From Oscillospiraceae bacterium (GTDB lineage: Bacteria; Bacillota; Clostridia; Oscillospirales; Ruminococcaceae), in NCBI GenBank assembly GCA_020024285.1, contig JAHHTZ010000003.1, forward strand, positions 186,001 through 250,000: DNA of 64,000 nt, written 5' to 3'. This document shows, one piece after another, positions 16,592-24,002 of the stretch (the first letter of the stretch is position 1; each line of letters opens with the position of its first letter). Position numbers and translations under genes: made by a program. Under the pieces are notes generated by a model. The model was given only the letters and a program-made list of their open reading frames with translations. It did not search any database and was not told where the DNA came from.

Positions 16592-17728
16592 ATGAAAAAA
16601 TTTGTTACCGCTGCTCTGGTAACTGCCATGATCGCATCCATGAACGTGGCATCCTTTGCAGAAGTTTCTTTTGGTTCCGGTGCATCCAGCGACGTGGAGT
16701 GGCCAGTCAACTTTGCGTTTGACGGTCAGCTTACCGTTGTAAGCGGCCATCAGACAACAAACTACAACGAAGACGAAAAAATCGTCCTCAATCCGGGCGA
16801 TGTTCTGTACATGCCTCTCTACCATGAAACCGACAAACTCGGTGACGACGGCAGACCCAACGGCACAAAAGAAACTGTACAGTACACCGGCAAAATCGAC
16901 AAAGACTGGAGAATCAACTTCTCTTCTTCCACCAAAGGCAGAATCGATGACGCAGTATTCTACACCGCTCAGGCAGACGATTCCTTCCTCAAGGAGAACG
17001 CTCTCTATGTTAAAATCAACCTCGAAGAGCACTACGACAGCGTAAAAACCGACAAAATCTCCTGCGGCGTATACATCAGCGAAAACCGCACCTCCAACAA
17101 AACAAATCAGCTTCAGGTAAAAGCAGACTACGAAAATCCAAACGGCGGATACGTTGATTTCAACTGGATCAACAATGTTACCGGTCCAACCGTATTTGAA
17201 GTAGCGAAAAACGAGGACGGCACTGCACGCTTCGAGTTTAACGACGATGCTGCATTCGATGTGCCGATGTACAGCAAGGAGAAGATCCTGCTCAACCTCT
17301 CCCGCGACTTTGACAAAAACATCGCACTCCAGTACGACGAACGTGCTGAACTCGAATTCTACAACTTCATGGGTACACACGACTCCTTCACCCGCAATGG
17401 TGTCCTTTCCATCTACGCTGACAAAGATCACTACATCTACGAAGTAGAGGACGGTGCACTGGTCGAGCTCAATTCCACCTACGACGAAAAAGAGAAAGCT
17501 CTGCAGATCAAAACCGATACACTCGGATACTATGTTGTTTCTGACCGAGAGCTTGATGTCGTGGCAGCTTCCAAACCACAGGAAGTAAAACCGGAAAACG
17601 ACTCCTCCAGCAAACCTTCTAACGACAAGGTAAACCCAAACACAGGTGCCGATGATATGCTGGGAACCGCAGTGGCTCTTGCCGTTGTATCTGTTGCAGC
17701 TGCCGGCGCTCTGGCTCTCAAAAAATAA
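16592..17728 (+). CDS. secreted surface protein C with NPNTG C-terminal anchor (paralogue 3)
   Basis: A 378-residue exported protein, distantly related to proteins A and B. The start is the ATG behind TTAGGAGGAAAACAA. The signal peptide is MKKFVTAALVTAMIASMNVA followed by SFA. Shared landmarks include PGDVLYMPL, KDWRINFS, DDAVFY, ALYVKINLEE and FEVAKNEDG. The C-terminal spacer ends in NPNTGADDML, followed by a hydrophobic helix and LALKK, a textbook NPxTG-type sorting arrangement, whereas A and B have Met at the Thr position. No sortase gene is visible in this window. Surface attachment is an inference; the function is unknown. Confidence 0.8.
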   Translation: MKKFVTAALVTAMIASMNVASFAEVSFGSGASSDVEWPVNFAFDGQLTVVSGHQTTNYNEDEKIVLNPGDVLYMPLYHETDKLGDDGRPNGTKETVQYTGKIDKDWRINFSSSTKGRIDDAVFYTAQADDSFLKENALYVKINLEEHYDSVKTDKISCGVYISENRTSNKTNQLQVKADYENPNGGYVDFNWINNVTGPTVFEVAKNEDGTARFEFNDDAAFDVPMYSKEKILLNLSRDFDKNIALQYDERAELEFYNFMGTHDSFTRNGVLSIYADKDHYIYEVEDGALVELNSTYDEKEKALQIKTDTLGYYVVSDRELDVVAASKPQEVKPENDSSSKPSNDKVNPNTGADDMLGTAVALAVVSVAAAGALALKK

Positions 17729-17766
17729 GTTCGTGTTTCCTCAATGCAAAAAGAGGATCGCAGCAT

Positions 17767-17802
17767 ACAGGAAAAACCGGGGATATCCCCGGTTTTTCCT
17801 GT
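17767..17802 (+). terminator. terminator after surface protein gene C (perfect palindrome)
   Basis: A 36-bp perfect palindrome centred on GGATATCC, with arms ACAGGAAAAACCGGGGAT and its complement. It gives a stable hairpin with A- and T-rich flanks that could work in both directions. Confidence 0.75.
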
Positions 17803-17919
17803 ATCTTCTGTTTATGATGTGTTCATCCTTTGTTTATGCACTTCGGTTAAAAATAGGGTATAATAGATTTCGTGTTTTGAATGGGGAGAAAATATCCTGT
17901 AGGAAATGGGGGCAGACGG

Positions 17920-17948
17920 TTGATTTTCCCCTCACTTTTCGATAAAAT
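17920..17948 (+). promoter_or_regulatory. promoter of the cyclophilin pair
   Basis: TTGATT (17920-17925), 17-nt spacer, TAAAAT (17943-17948), about 65 nt before the first cyclophilin ATG. A TATAAT at 17859-17864 with a poor -35 may be a second start. Confidence 0.55.
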
Positions 17949-18014
17949 AAACAGGTGGCATCTTTGGAAGCCGATTCCCGTTCGGAATGAATAATACTAT
18001 ACGAGGTGTATCAA

Positions 18015-18812
18015 ATGAAAAAATGGTTGGCTCTTCTTCTGGCTGGCGCAATGGCAATGGCAGCGATGACAGCCTGCTCCAACAAGGAAGAAAACAATAC
18101 AACGGAAAAAAATGAAACAACACAAAGCAGCGAGGAAGCAAAAGCTCCTGCACAAGGCGAAACCGTGCTCCCTCAGCTGGAAGAAAAACCGGCGAAGGAC
18201 GCTAAGGTTGCAATCATCGAAACAAGCGCCGGCACGATCAAGATGTGTGTTTATCCCGAATACGCTCCAAAAGCGGTAGAAAACTTCCTCACCCATGCCG
18301 AAAACGGATACTACGATGGGCTCACCTTCCACCGCATCATCGAAGGATTCATGATCCAGGGCGGCGACCCCTCCGGCGATGGAACCGGCGGCGAAAGCAT
18401 CTGGGGCGAGGGCTTCGGTGAGGAGATCAGCAACAACCTGCACCACTTCCGCGGTGCCGTTGCAATGGCAAAATCCTCTCTGCCAAACAGCCAGGGCAGC
18501 CAGTTCTATATCGTTCAGAATCCAACCGTTGAACCGGCTTTGATCAGCCAGATGAAGGAGATCGGCGTCAACGAAGAAGGCAACGGCTTCTCCGATGCTG
18601 TGATCGAGGCATACTCTGAGATGGGCGGCACCCCGGCACTGGACTATAACTACACGGTGTTCGGTCAGGTATTTGAAGGCATGGATGTTGTAGACAAAAT
18701 TGCACAGGAAACAAAGGTTCAGGACGATAACGGAACCGTATCCCCGGAAAATCAGCCTAAGATCATCAAAATCACAGTGGACACAGCTGAAAATCATTTT
18801 CAGTACGAATAA
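18015..18812 (+). CDS. cyclophilin-type peptidyl-prolyl isomerase, lipoprotein
   Basis: A 265-residue exported foldase. A lipoprotein signal (MKKWLALLLAGAMAMAAMTA) precedes Cys, with lipobox TAC near residue 21, followed by a Ser/Glu/Thr-rich linker. The cyclophilin domain starts near residue 65 with AGTIKMCVYPEYAPKAVENF. It contains the catalytic FHRIIEGFMIQGGDP and the later QGSQFYIVQ and YTVFGQVFEGMDVVD motifs. It should catalyse proline isomerisation of proteins outside the membrane. It is followed 14 nt later by a cytoplasmic paralogue, with which it shares most of the catalytic domain. The ATG is preferred over a GTG 9 nt upstream because GAGG is correctly spaced to it. Confidence 0.9.
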   Translation: MKKWLALLLAGAMAMAAMTACSNKEENNTTEKNETTQSSEEAKAPAQGETVLPQLEEKPAKDAKVAIIETSAGTIKMCVYPEYAPKAVENFLTHAENGYYDGLTFHRIIEGFMIQGGDPSGDGTGGESIWGEGFGEEISNNLHHFRGAVAMAKSSLPNSQGSQFYIVQNPTVEPALISQMKEIGVNEEGNGFSDAVIEAYSEMGGTPALDYNYTVFGQVFEGMDVVDKIAQETKVQDDNGTVSPENQPKIIKITVDTAENHFQYE

Positions 18813-18826
18813 GACAGCAGGAAAGG

Positions 18827-19447
18827 ATGTTGACATCAATGTATCAGTTTGAAAAACCAGCAAAAGACAGCAAGGTAGCGATCATGGAAACCGAAAAAGG
18901 AACCATCAAGCTCTGCTTCTTTCCGGAATATGCTCCAAAAGCAGTAGAAAACTTCCTCACCCATGCCGAGAACGGTTACTACAACGGCATCACCTTCCAC
19001 CGCGTGATCAACGACTTCATGATCCAGGGCGGCGACCCAACCGGGACCGGTTCCGGCGGCGAAAGCATCTGGGGTGATGACTTTGAGGATGAGTTCAGCG
19101 TAAAACTGCGCAACTTCCGCGGTGCTCTGTCTATGGCAAATGCAGGTCCCTGCACCAACAGCAGCCAGTTCTTCATCGTTCAGGCAAAAGAAGTGGGACT
19201 TGACATGCTTCAGCAGATGAAACGTGCCGGTACCGATGCAGACGGCGATGGCTTCCCGGAGGAAGTGATCGAAAAATATGCTGAGATCGGCGGTACACCG
19301 TGGCTCGACTACAAGCACACCGTATTCGGTCAGGTATTCGAGGGCATGGAGGTTGTGGATGCCATTGCAGCAATGGAACACGACAGCCACAAGGTAGTAA
19401 TCAACAAAATCACCGTTGAGCCTGCATCCAACCACTTTGAATATTAG
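18827..19447 (+). CDS. cyclophilin-type peptidyl-prolyl isomerase, cytoplasmic
   Basis: A 206-residue protein without a signal peptide. The whole sequence is one cyclophilin domain: KGTIKLCFFPEYAPKAVENF, FHRVINDFMIQGGDP, NSSQFFIVQ and HTVFGQVFEGMEVVD. It is a tandem duplicate of the lipoprotein upstream, minus the signal and linker; long stretches such as AVENFLTHAENGYY are identical. The two copies would serve protein folding on opposite sides of the membrane. Two in-frame ATGs (18827 and 18839) are possible starts; the first has AGGA 5 nt ahead. Confidence 0.9.
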   Translation: MLTSMYQFEKPAKDSKVAIMETEKGTIKLCFFPEYAPKAVENFLTHAENGYYNGITFHRVINDFMIQGGDPTGTGSGGESIWGDDFEDEFSVKLRNFRGALSMANAGPCTNSSQFFIVQAKEVGLDMLQQMKRAGTDADGDGFPEEVIEKYAEIGGTPWLDYKHTVFGQVFEGMEVVDAIAAMEHDSHKVVINKITVEPASNHFEY

Positions 19448-19452
19448 TACGA

Positions 19453-19488
19453 AAAACCGCGCATCGTAATCGATGCGCGGTTTTCTTT
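19453..19488. terminator. terminator after the cyclophilin pair
   Basis: AAAACCGCGCATCG pairs with CGATGCGCGGTTTT around TAAT and is followed by a T-rich run. The A-rich 5' side makes it usable from the minus strand too. Confidence 0.85.
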
Positions 19489-19500
19489 CTAAAAATTTAT

Positions 19501-19537
19501 CAGCACACAGAAGTGTACCACTCTGTGTGCTTTTTTG
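19501..19537. terminator. second hairpin terminator between the cyclophilins and hemW
   Basis: AGCACACAGA pairs with TCTGTGTGCT around a 10-nt loop, followed by T6. It lies between two convergent transcription units, so it probably serves hemW as well. Confidence 0.7.
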
Positions 19538-19560
19538 TATCCTGTAACAGTTCTTTTCCT

Positions 19561-20685
19561 TCATCCTTCCAAATCGTAGGATTCCAGCAGGGACCAGATC
19601 GCAGAATTGGAAACGAGAAAGCCTTCCGTCGTCAATGCAGCATGCTTTTCGTCCACAACGGCAAGTCCATGCTGTGCAAGAAGCTCCGCCTTTTTTCGAA
19701 ACTCGGTCAGATCGATGTTCGGATATTTTTTCATGCATTCCTCAAATCGAAGCCCGTCCGTCAGGCGCAGACGCAGCATCGCATATTCGAAAAAATCTCC
19801 GCCGGCTGTATCAAACTCCCACAGGTCCCACGGGTTGTGCAGCTCAATAAATCCGTCAAGATCTCTTGGAAAATACCGCCGCTCCCCGTTCCAGAAGGAG
19901 TGCGCTGCCGGACCGATGCCAAGGTAGTCGATGCTGTTCCAATAGTGCGTGTTGTGGCGACTGTATCGATTGTCTTTTGCAAAATTGGAGATTTCATACT
20001 GGTGAAATCCCCACCTCCTGAGTGTATCCACCGTCTTATGATACAGTGCCGCCGATTCGTCCTCATCGGGGCATTGCGTCTCAATATGGCGGCGGGCAAA
20101 CGGCGTTCCTTCCTCCACCTTGAGCAGATAGGCAGAGATATGCTCTACTATGGGGCAGAACGTTTCACAGAAGGCATCGATGGAATCCTCCGTCTGCCCC
20201 GGTGTGCCAAGCATCAAATCGACTGAAATGTTTTCAAAACCGGCAATGCGGCACAGCTCCACCGATTCCCTTGCCTGCGCTGCGGAATGCAGGCGTCCCA
20301 GGGTGCGAAGCTGGTCGTCCACGGCAGACTGCACCCCCATCGAAATGCGGTTGAACCCGTGCCGGTGCAGCTCGCGCAGGCATCCCAGCGTCATCACCGC
20401 AGGGTTTGCTTCCACCGTGATTTCACAGTCCTCTGCAACCGGAAAACGTGCTCTCACACCGTCCAAGATCTCGCACAGGTAATGCCCCATCAGGATCGGG
20501 GTCCCTCCGCCAAAATAGATGGAATCCACCATTCCTTCCGCACGCGGGCTTTGCTCGATGGCACGCAGGAGCGCATCTTTATACTGCTGTGCCTTCTCCT
20601 CACTGTATCGCATGGAGTAAAAATCGCAGTACGGACATTTGGAGCGGCAAAACGGGATATGAATATAAATTCCATAGAATTTCAT
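19561..20685 (-). CDS. hemW: HemW-like radical SAM protein (coproporphyrinogen oxidase-like, heme chaperone family)
   Basis: A 374-residue radical SAM protein of the HemN/HemW group. The N-terminus has FYGIYIHIPFCRSKCPYCDF, giving the [4Fe-4S]-SAM ligands Cys13, Cys17 and Cys20. GGGTP follows near residue 60, and the HemN C-terminal domain contains the YEISNFA and HNTHYW patterns. HemW proteins are often annotated as coproporphyrinogen III oxidases, but the family is now regarded as heme-binding chaperones. The short N-terminus before the first Cys fits HemW rather than HemN. It is a single gene between terminators. Confidence 0.88.
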   Translation of the reverse strand: MKFYGIYIHIPFCRSKCPYCDFYSMRYSEEKAQQYKDALLRAIEQSPRAEGMVDSIYFGGGTPILMGHYLCEILDGVRARFPVAEDCEITVEANPAVMTLGCLRELHRHGFNRISMGVQSAVDDQLRTLGRLHSAAQARESVELCRIAGFENISVDLMLGTPGQTEDSIDAFCETFCPIVEHISAYLLKVEEGTPFARRHIETQCPDEDESAALYHKTVDTLRRWGFHQYEISNFAKDNRYSRHNTHYWNSIDYLGIGPAAHSFWNGERRYFPRDLDGFIELHNPWDLWEFDTAGGDFFEYAMLRLRLTDGLRFEECMKKYPNIDLTEFRKKAELLAQHGLAVVDEKHAALTTEGFLVSNSAIWSLLESYDLEG

Positions 20686-20703
20686 CCTGAAATCCTCCTA
20701 TGC

Positions 20704-20731
20704 AAAACGCCCTCTGTACGAGGGCGTTTTG
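20704..20731 (-). terminator. terminator of the zinc-ribbon membrane protein gene
   Basis: AAAACGCCCTC and GAGGGCGTTTT form a hairpin immediately after the stop codon, with T-rich sequence on the minus strand. It lies just before the hemW start. Confidence 0.75.
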
Positions 20732-20736
20732 TTCTC

Positions 20737-22812
20737 TTATTGAATCACGGTATCGCTCAGAGTAATGACATTTTCTGCAATGGTTTTTTGGGTTGTCTGA
20801 CCATGTGCGATAAAGCTGAGTGTGCCGCCGGACTGCCCGTAGTTGGACAGCACATAAAGTCCGTCTGACACCGATACTGCCTTCTGAACATTGTCTGACA
20901 GCTTTTTCGGGTTGCTGTTTGACTGGATCTGCTTTTCATAGAGGCTGTTATCGCTCGAAATAAAGTAGACCTTGTCCCCGGCAGGATTGAGCCCTACCAC
21001 GGTGATCGGGTTCGGGCTGTCATAGATGCAGGAGGAGCTTCCGTCAAAGCCTTTGCGGTTGAGGGTGTTTTCGGTCTGCTCCAAAACAGCTCCGGTCCCG
21101 TCCAAGAGGTAGCCCATTTGGCTGATCTGATCTATTTTCTCATGGATCGGTGCATCAAGGGAAATGCTCTGAGGCTGTACTCTGGAGCCGATGACATAGC
21201 GGTATACCTTATCGTCCTTTGTCCAATAGAAGGAATCCCCTTTTTGTGTCGGGTACATCAGTCCTTCTTTGTAGGAATACAGTTCCGGCTCGTAAAATCC
21301 TTCCTGAATGACGAACACATTCCCCTCGGTATCCACGGCACAGAGGCTGCCGTCCTTGTTGATATAGTGGAACTCCCCTTCTTTTACCGCCTTCGGGATG
21401 GAGATCATCTTGGTCAGCTCTGTTGCGATCATTTCATTGGAATTTTCGTTGAACCATGCGTACTCTTTGGGAACTGACTCAATGAAACAGGTAGCATCCG
21501 ATGCAATCGTGTGGATGGTATCATCCGCACCGTTATAATAGATGAGGTCGCCCACCGGATTCATCACATTTTCCGACAGAGTCACGTTGCCCACGCACAG
21601 TGCAGAACCGGAATCGGAATACAGGATTGCCTCCGAAACCTCTTGTGCAATGCTTTTGAGCTCTCCGGTGTTCACATCGGAAACGACCATCAAATGTGCG
21701 GTTCTCGAATTCTGCGGAACGTCTGTCACATAGATTTTTTTCCCGTCATTGGAAATCCCGTGGGTGTTGCTGGTGGGTTTTTCGTAGAAGTGAACGGTAC
21801 CATTGACGGAATATCCGTTCTTCGGTACAAAATCGTTTCCGTTTTCCATCATCAGCTTGCTTGGGTCCGCCTCACCCTTCACTAAGCCAAGGAATCCGAA
21901 CACCGACCCGTCCTCAGAACAGTCTGTAACAAGAGCCATATCCGTCTCGATAAAATCGGTTACCGGAACCTTTTCCCCGTTGGAGTAGCGATACTGTACG
22001 ATTTTGTCGTCCTCGTATTTGCTGTAGTATACTTCGTGATTGGACGAGCACTGGATGGCTTGAACATCCGTATCGATCACAGCCGGTTCCTTTGCCCCGT
22101 TTTTGAGGGAATACAGGGTATTCATGGAATTGGGGTACTGGCTCATCGGATCGATGCCGTCGATCTGCGTATGGACATACAGCGTTTCTCCGTCGATTTT
22201 TGCATAGTTATCTGTGCCGACATAGATGGAATCGCTTTTGATCATCGGAGCGATTGCGCTGTAATCGTTGATACTATAGGCTGCATTGTAAAAAAGAGGC
22301 AGCGCTGTGTCGCTGTGCGGGAGCATGGTATGAATGGTTCGGTTTGTTGTATACGATGCAACAGTCTGGCTGCTGTCTGAAGATGCCGCATTTTGCTGCG
22401 GAGATTTTTCCTTTTGCAGGAAAAATGCTCCGGCTGCGATTGCACCGCAAATCAGGAGTGCCGCAATAAGCCAGGTGGTCTTGTGCGATTTTTGGGGTGC
22501 TTTTTCTTCTTCGACCTCAGGCTCTTCGATCTTCGGCTCTTCGGATGCTTTTGTTTGTTCTTCCATTGCTTTATCAACGATTTCCTGAAGCGTTTCATCC
22601 GGCACAAATCCTGTATCCTGAGGCTTCAGCGGATCTCCTTCTTCATCTTCTGCAAAAGCGGTATCGTCTGCATCATCGAAGCTGTTGTCTGCTTCTTCTG
22701 ATGGCTGTACCTCAGGCTCTGAAAGAAATTGAGGTTTTTCTATCGGTTCTTCACACTGGGGACAGAGCACCTCTCCCTGTGGGATCTCTGCTCCGCATTT
22801 ATTGCACTTCAT
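20737..22812 (-). CDS. zinc-ribbon, single-pass membrane protein with propeller-like extracellular region
   Basis: A 691-residue protein of unknown function. The N-terminal zinc ribbon has two CxxC knuckles (Cys3/Cys6 and Cys17/Cys20). A strongly acidic, low-complexity linker (about residues 25-108) and one membrane helix (about 113-132) follow. The remaining 550 residues would be outside the cell. They contain repeated beta-type blocks such as DGETLYVHT, NDGKKIYVT, NKDGSLCAVDTEGNVF and NPAGDKVYFISSDNSLYEKQ, which resemble blades of a TolB/DUF5050-like beta-propeller. The domain order is seen or inferred from the sequence; I do not know a substrate. No operon partner is evident. Confidence 0.7.
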   Translation of the reverse strand: MKCNKCGAEIPQGEVLCPQCEEPIEKPQFLSEPEVQPSEEADNSFDDADDTAFAEDEEGDPLKPQDTGFVPDETLQEIVDKAMEEQTKASEEPKIEEPEVEEEKAPQKSHKTTWLIAALLICGAIAAGAFFLQKEKSPQQNAASSDSSQTVASYTTNRTIHTMLPHSDTALPLFYNAAYSINDYSAIAPMIKSDSIYVGTDNYAKIDGETLYVHTQIDGIDPMSQYPNSMNTLYSLKNGAKEPAVIDTDVQAIQCSSNHEVYYSKYEDDKIVQYRYSNGEKVPVTDFIETDMALVTDCSEDGSVFGFLGLVKGEADPSKLMMENGNDFVPKNGYSVNGTVHFYEKPTSNTHGISNDGKKIYVTDVPQNSRTAHLMVVSDVNTGELKSIAQEVSEAILYSDSGSALCVGNVTLSENVMNPVGDLIYYNGADDTIHTIASDATCFIESVPKEYAWFNENSNEMIATELTKMISIPKAVKEGEFHYINKDGSLCAVDTEGNVFVIQEGFYEPELYSYKEGLMYPTQKGDSFYWTKDDKVYRYVIGSRVQPQSISLDAPIHEKIDQISQMGYLLDGTGAVLEQTENTLNRKGFDGSSSCIYDSPNPITVVGLNPAGDKVYFISSDNSLYEKQIQSNSNPKKLSDNVQKAVSVSDGLYVLSNYGQSGGTLSFIAHGQTTQKTIAENVITLSDTVIQ

Positions 22813-22946
22813 GGATTCTGTCCAACACCTTTCCTTTTGCTTTGGCGCATGCTGCGCCGAAGCATGATATTATCATATTATACTCAATTCCCGTTTTTGG
22901 GGCAATAAACGTATTGTAAATTTTAAAATTCTTTTGCGTAAAGGAA

Positions 22947-22975
22947 TTGCAATTCTCGAAAATATTTGATATACT
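22947..22975 (+). promoter_or_regulatory. promoter of tRNA-Ser
   Basis: TTGCAA (22947-22952), 17-nt spacer, TATACT (22970-22975), ending 16 nt before the first tRNA base. Confidence 0.7.
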
Positions 22976-22991
22976 ATATCAGAATCAATCG

Positions 22992-23083
22992 GGAGGTGTA
23001 CCCAAGTGGTTGAAGGGTCCGGATTCGAAATCCGGTAGGCCGGCTTTGCCGGTGCAAGAGTTCAAATCTCTTCACCTCCGCCA
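22992..23083 (+). tRNA. tRNA-Ser (anticodon CGA)
   Basis: The acceptor arms GGAGGTG and CACCTCC pair, followed by G and an encoded CCA. The anticodon arm CCGGA-TTCGAAA-TCCGG carries CGA, which reads UCG serine codons. A long variable arm (GGCCGGC with GCCGGTG-type pairing) marks a class II tRNA, as expected for serine. The T-loop TTCAAAT is present. No integrase or second copy of the 3' end is seen nearby, so there is no sign that it is used as an attachment site. Confidence 0.95.
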
Positions 23084-23088
23084 TCATA

Positions 23089-23127
23089 AAGAGTCTGAGA
23101 CGGATCAACGCTTCAGGCTCTTTTTTC
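23089..23127 (+). terminator. terminator after tRNA-Ser
   Basis: AAGAGTCTGA pairs with TCAGGCTCTT (one G-T pair) and is followed by T6. It is also positioned to end the minus-strand phosphoesterase gene. Confidence 0.75.
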
Positions 23128-23143
23128 CTATTTTCATTCTATC

Positions 23144-23812
23144 TCAGTCCTCAATGATTTGACAGGACTGAAAAAGGGCATGATACATGGAGGAAATCTG
23201 CTTATCCCGGTGGTAACAGCCAAAATACCAGCGGCGAAATGTCACAGTTTCTGCAACCTCGTTCAAAAATTTTGTCAGAGTGTTTGTATGCTCGCTTGTG
23301 GCGTTGAGAAAATGCTGGATCTGCTCGGTGCACTCGTGGGTGATGATATAATCCACCTTGTTTTGGCGGTTTTGAAGGCGTTCACGCGCCTGCGTTATTT
23401 CTTCTTCGGTGGGCAGCTCCTCGTTCCACCAGGTGACTCCTTCGCTGCGCACATCCATGTCAAGGCTCTCACCGCCGCCGAAGGCAAAAAAGGTTTTTCC
23501 TTCGATGGTGTAGATGTTTCCGCGCTCGAGCTTCATCAGATTGCCAAAGACGCGGCGCACCATGCCGCCGTTCCATTCTTCCAAAGGAAGCTCCCGAAGC
23601 AGGGACAGGTTGTCATGCGTTCCCTCGACGAAAAGGATGTTGTATTTTTTCTTGCCCAGCTTTTTGAGCAGCTTCTGTTCGCTTTCAGAGCCGTCCCACA
23701 CAAAGCCAAAATCTCCGCAGATGATGAGAGTATCCCCTTTTTTGAGTTGATTGATTCGTTTATCCTTAAAGCGCTCGATCTCCGCGTGGGTATCGCCTGT
23801 AATTAAAATCAT
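23144..23812 (-). CDS. metallophosphoesterase family protein with altered metal-ligand motifs
   Basis: A 222-residue protein with the calcineurin-like phosphoesterase plan. GDTH (Asp7, His9), GDFG (Asp34) and ITHE (His159) are intact. The usual GNHD/E motif is GTHDN here (Thr65 where Asn is expected), and the usual GHxH near the C-terminus is GCYH (Cys199 where His is expected; His201 kept). These are two substitutions at metal-binding or catalytic positions. The protein may bind a different metal, have low activity, or have lost phosphatase function. The substrate is unknown. No operon partner is seen. Confidence 0.75.
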   Translation of the reverse strand: MILITGDTHAEIERFKDKRINQLKKGDTLIICGDFGFVWDGSESEQKLLKKLGKKKYNILFVEGTHDNLSLLRELPLEEWNGGMVRRVFGNLMKLERGNIYTIEGKTFFAFGGGESLDMDVRSEGVTWWNEELPTEEEITQARERLQNRQNKVDYIITHECTEQIQHFLNATSEHTNTLTKFLNEVAETVTFRRWYFGCYHRDKQISSMYHALFQSCQIIED

Positions 23813-24002
23813 GTAATTCTATTCCCCCTTTTTCTTGTACTATCATACTGTAAAATCTCTCTTTTTTTCAAGGGATTTTACAGCTCTTGCCTCGAATTAT
23901 AACAATCTATTCTATAATTTCCCCTGTTTTCCAGGATAATTTGTCCATTTTTGTTTTGCTGTCTGCTGCAAATCAGCAATTATTTCAGATTGGAGGATCA
24001 TT

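Noticed and set aside
22992..23083. tRNA-Ser as an integration site for a mobile element
   Set aside because: No integrase, no repeated tRNA 3' end and ordinary genes on both sides.
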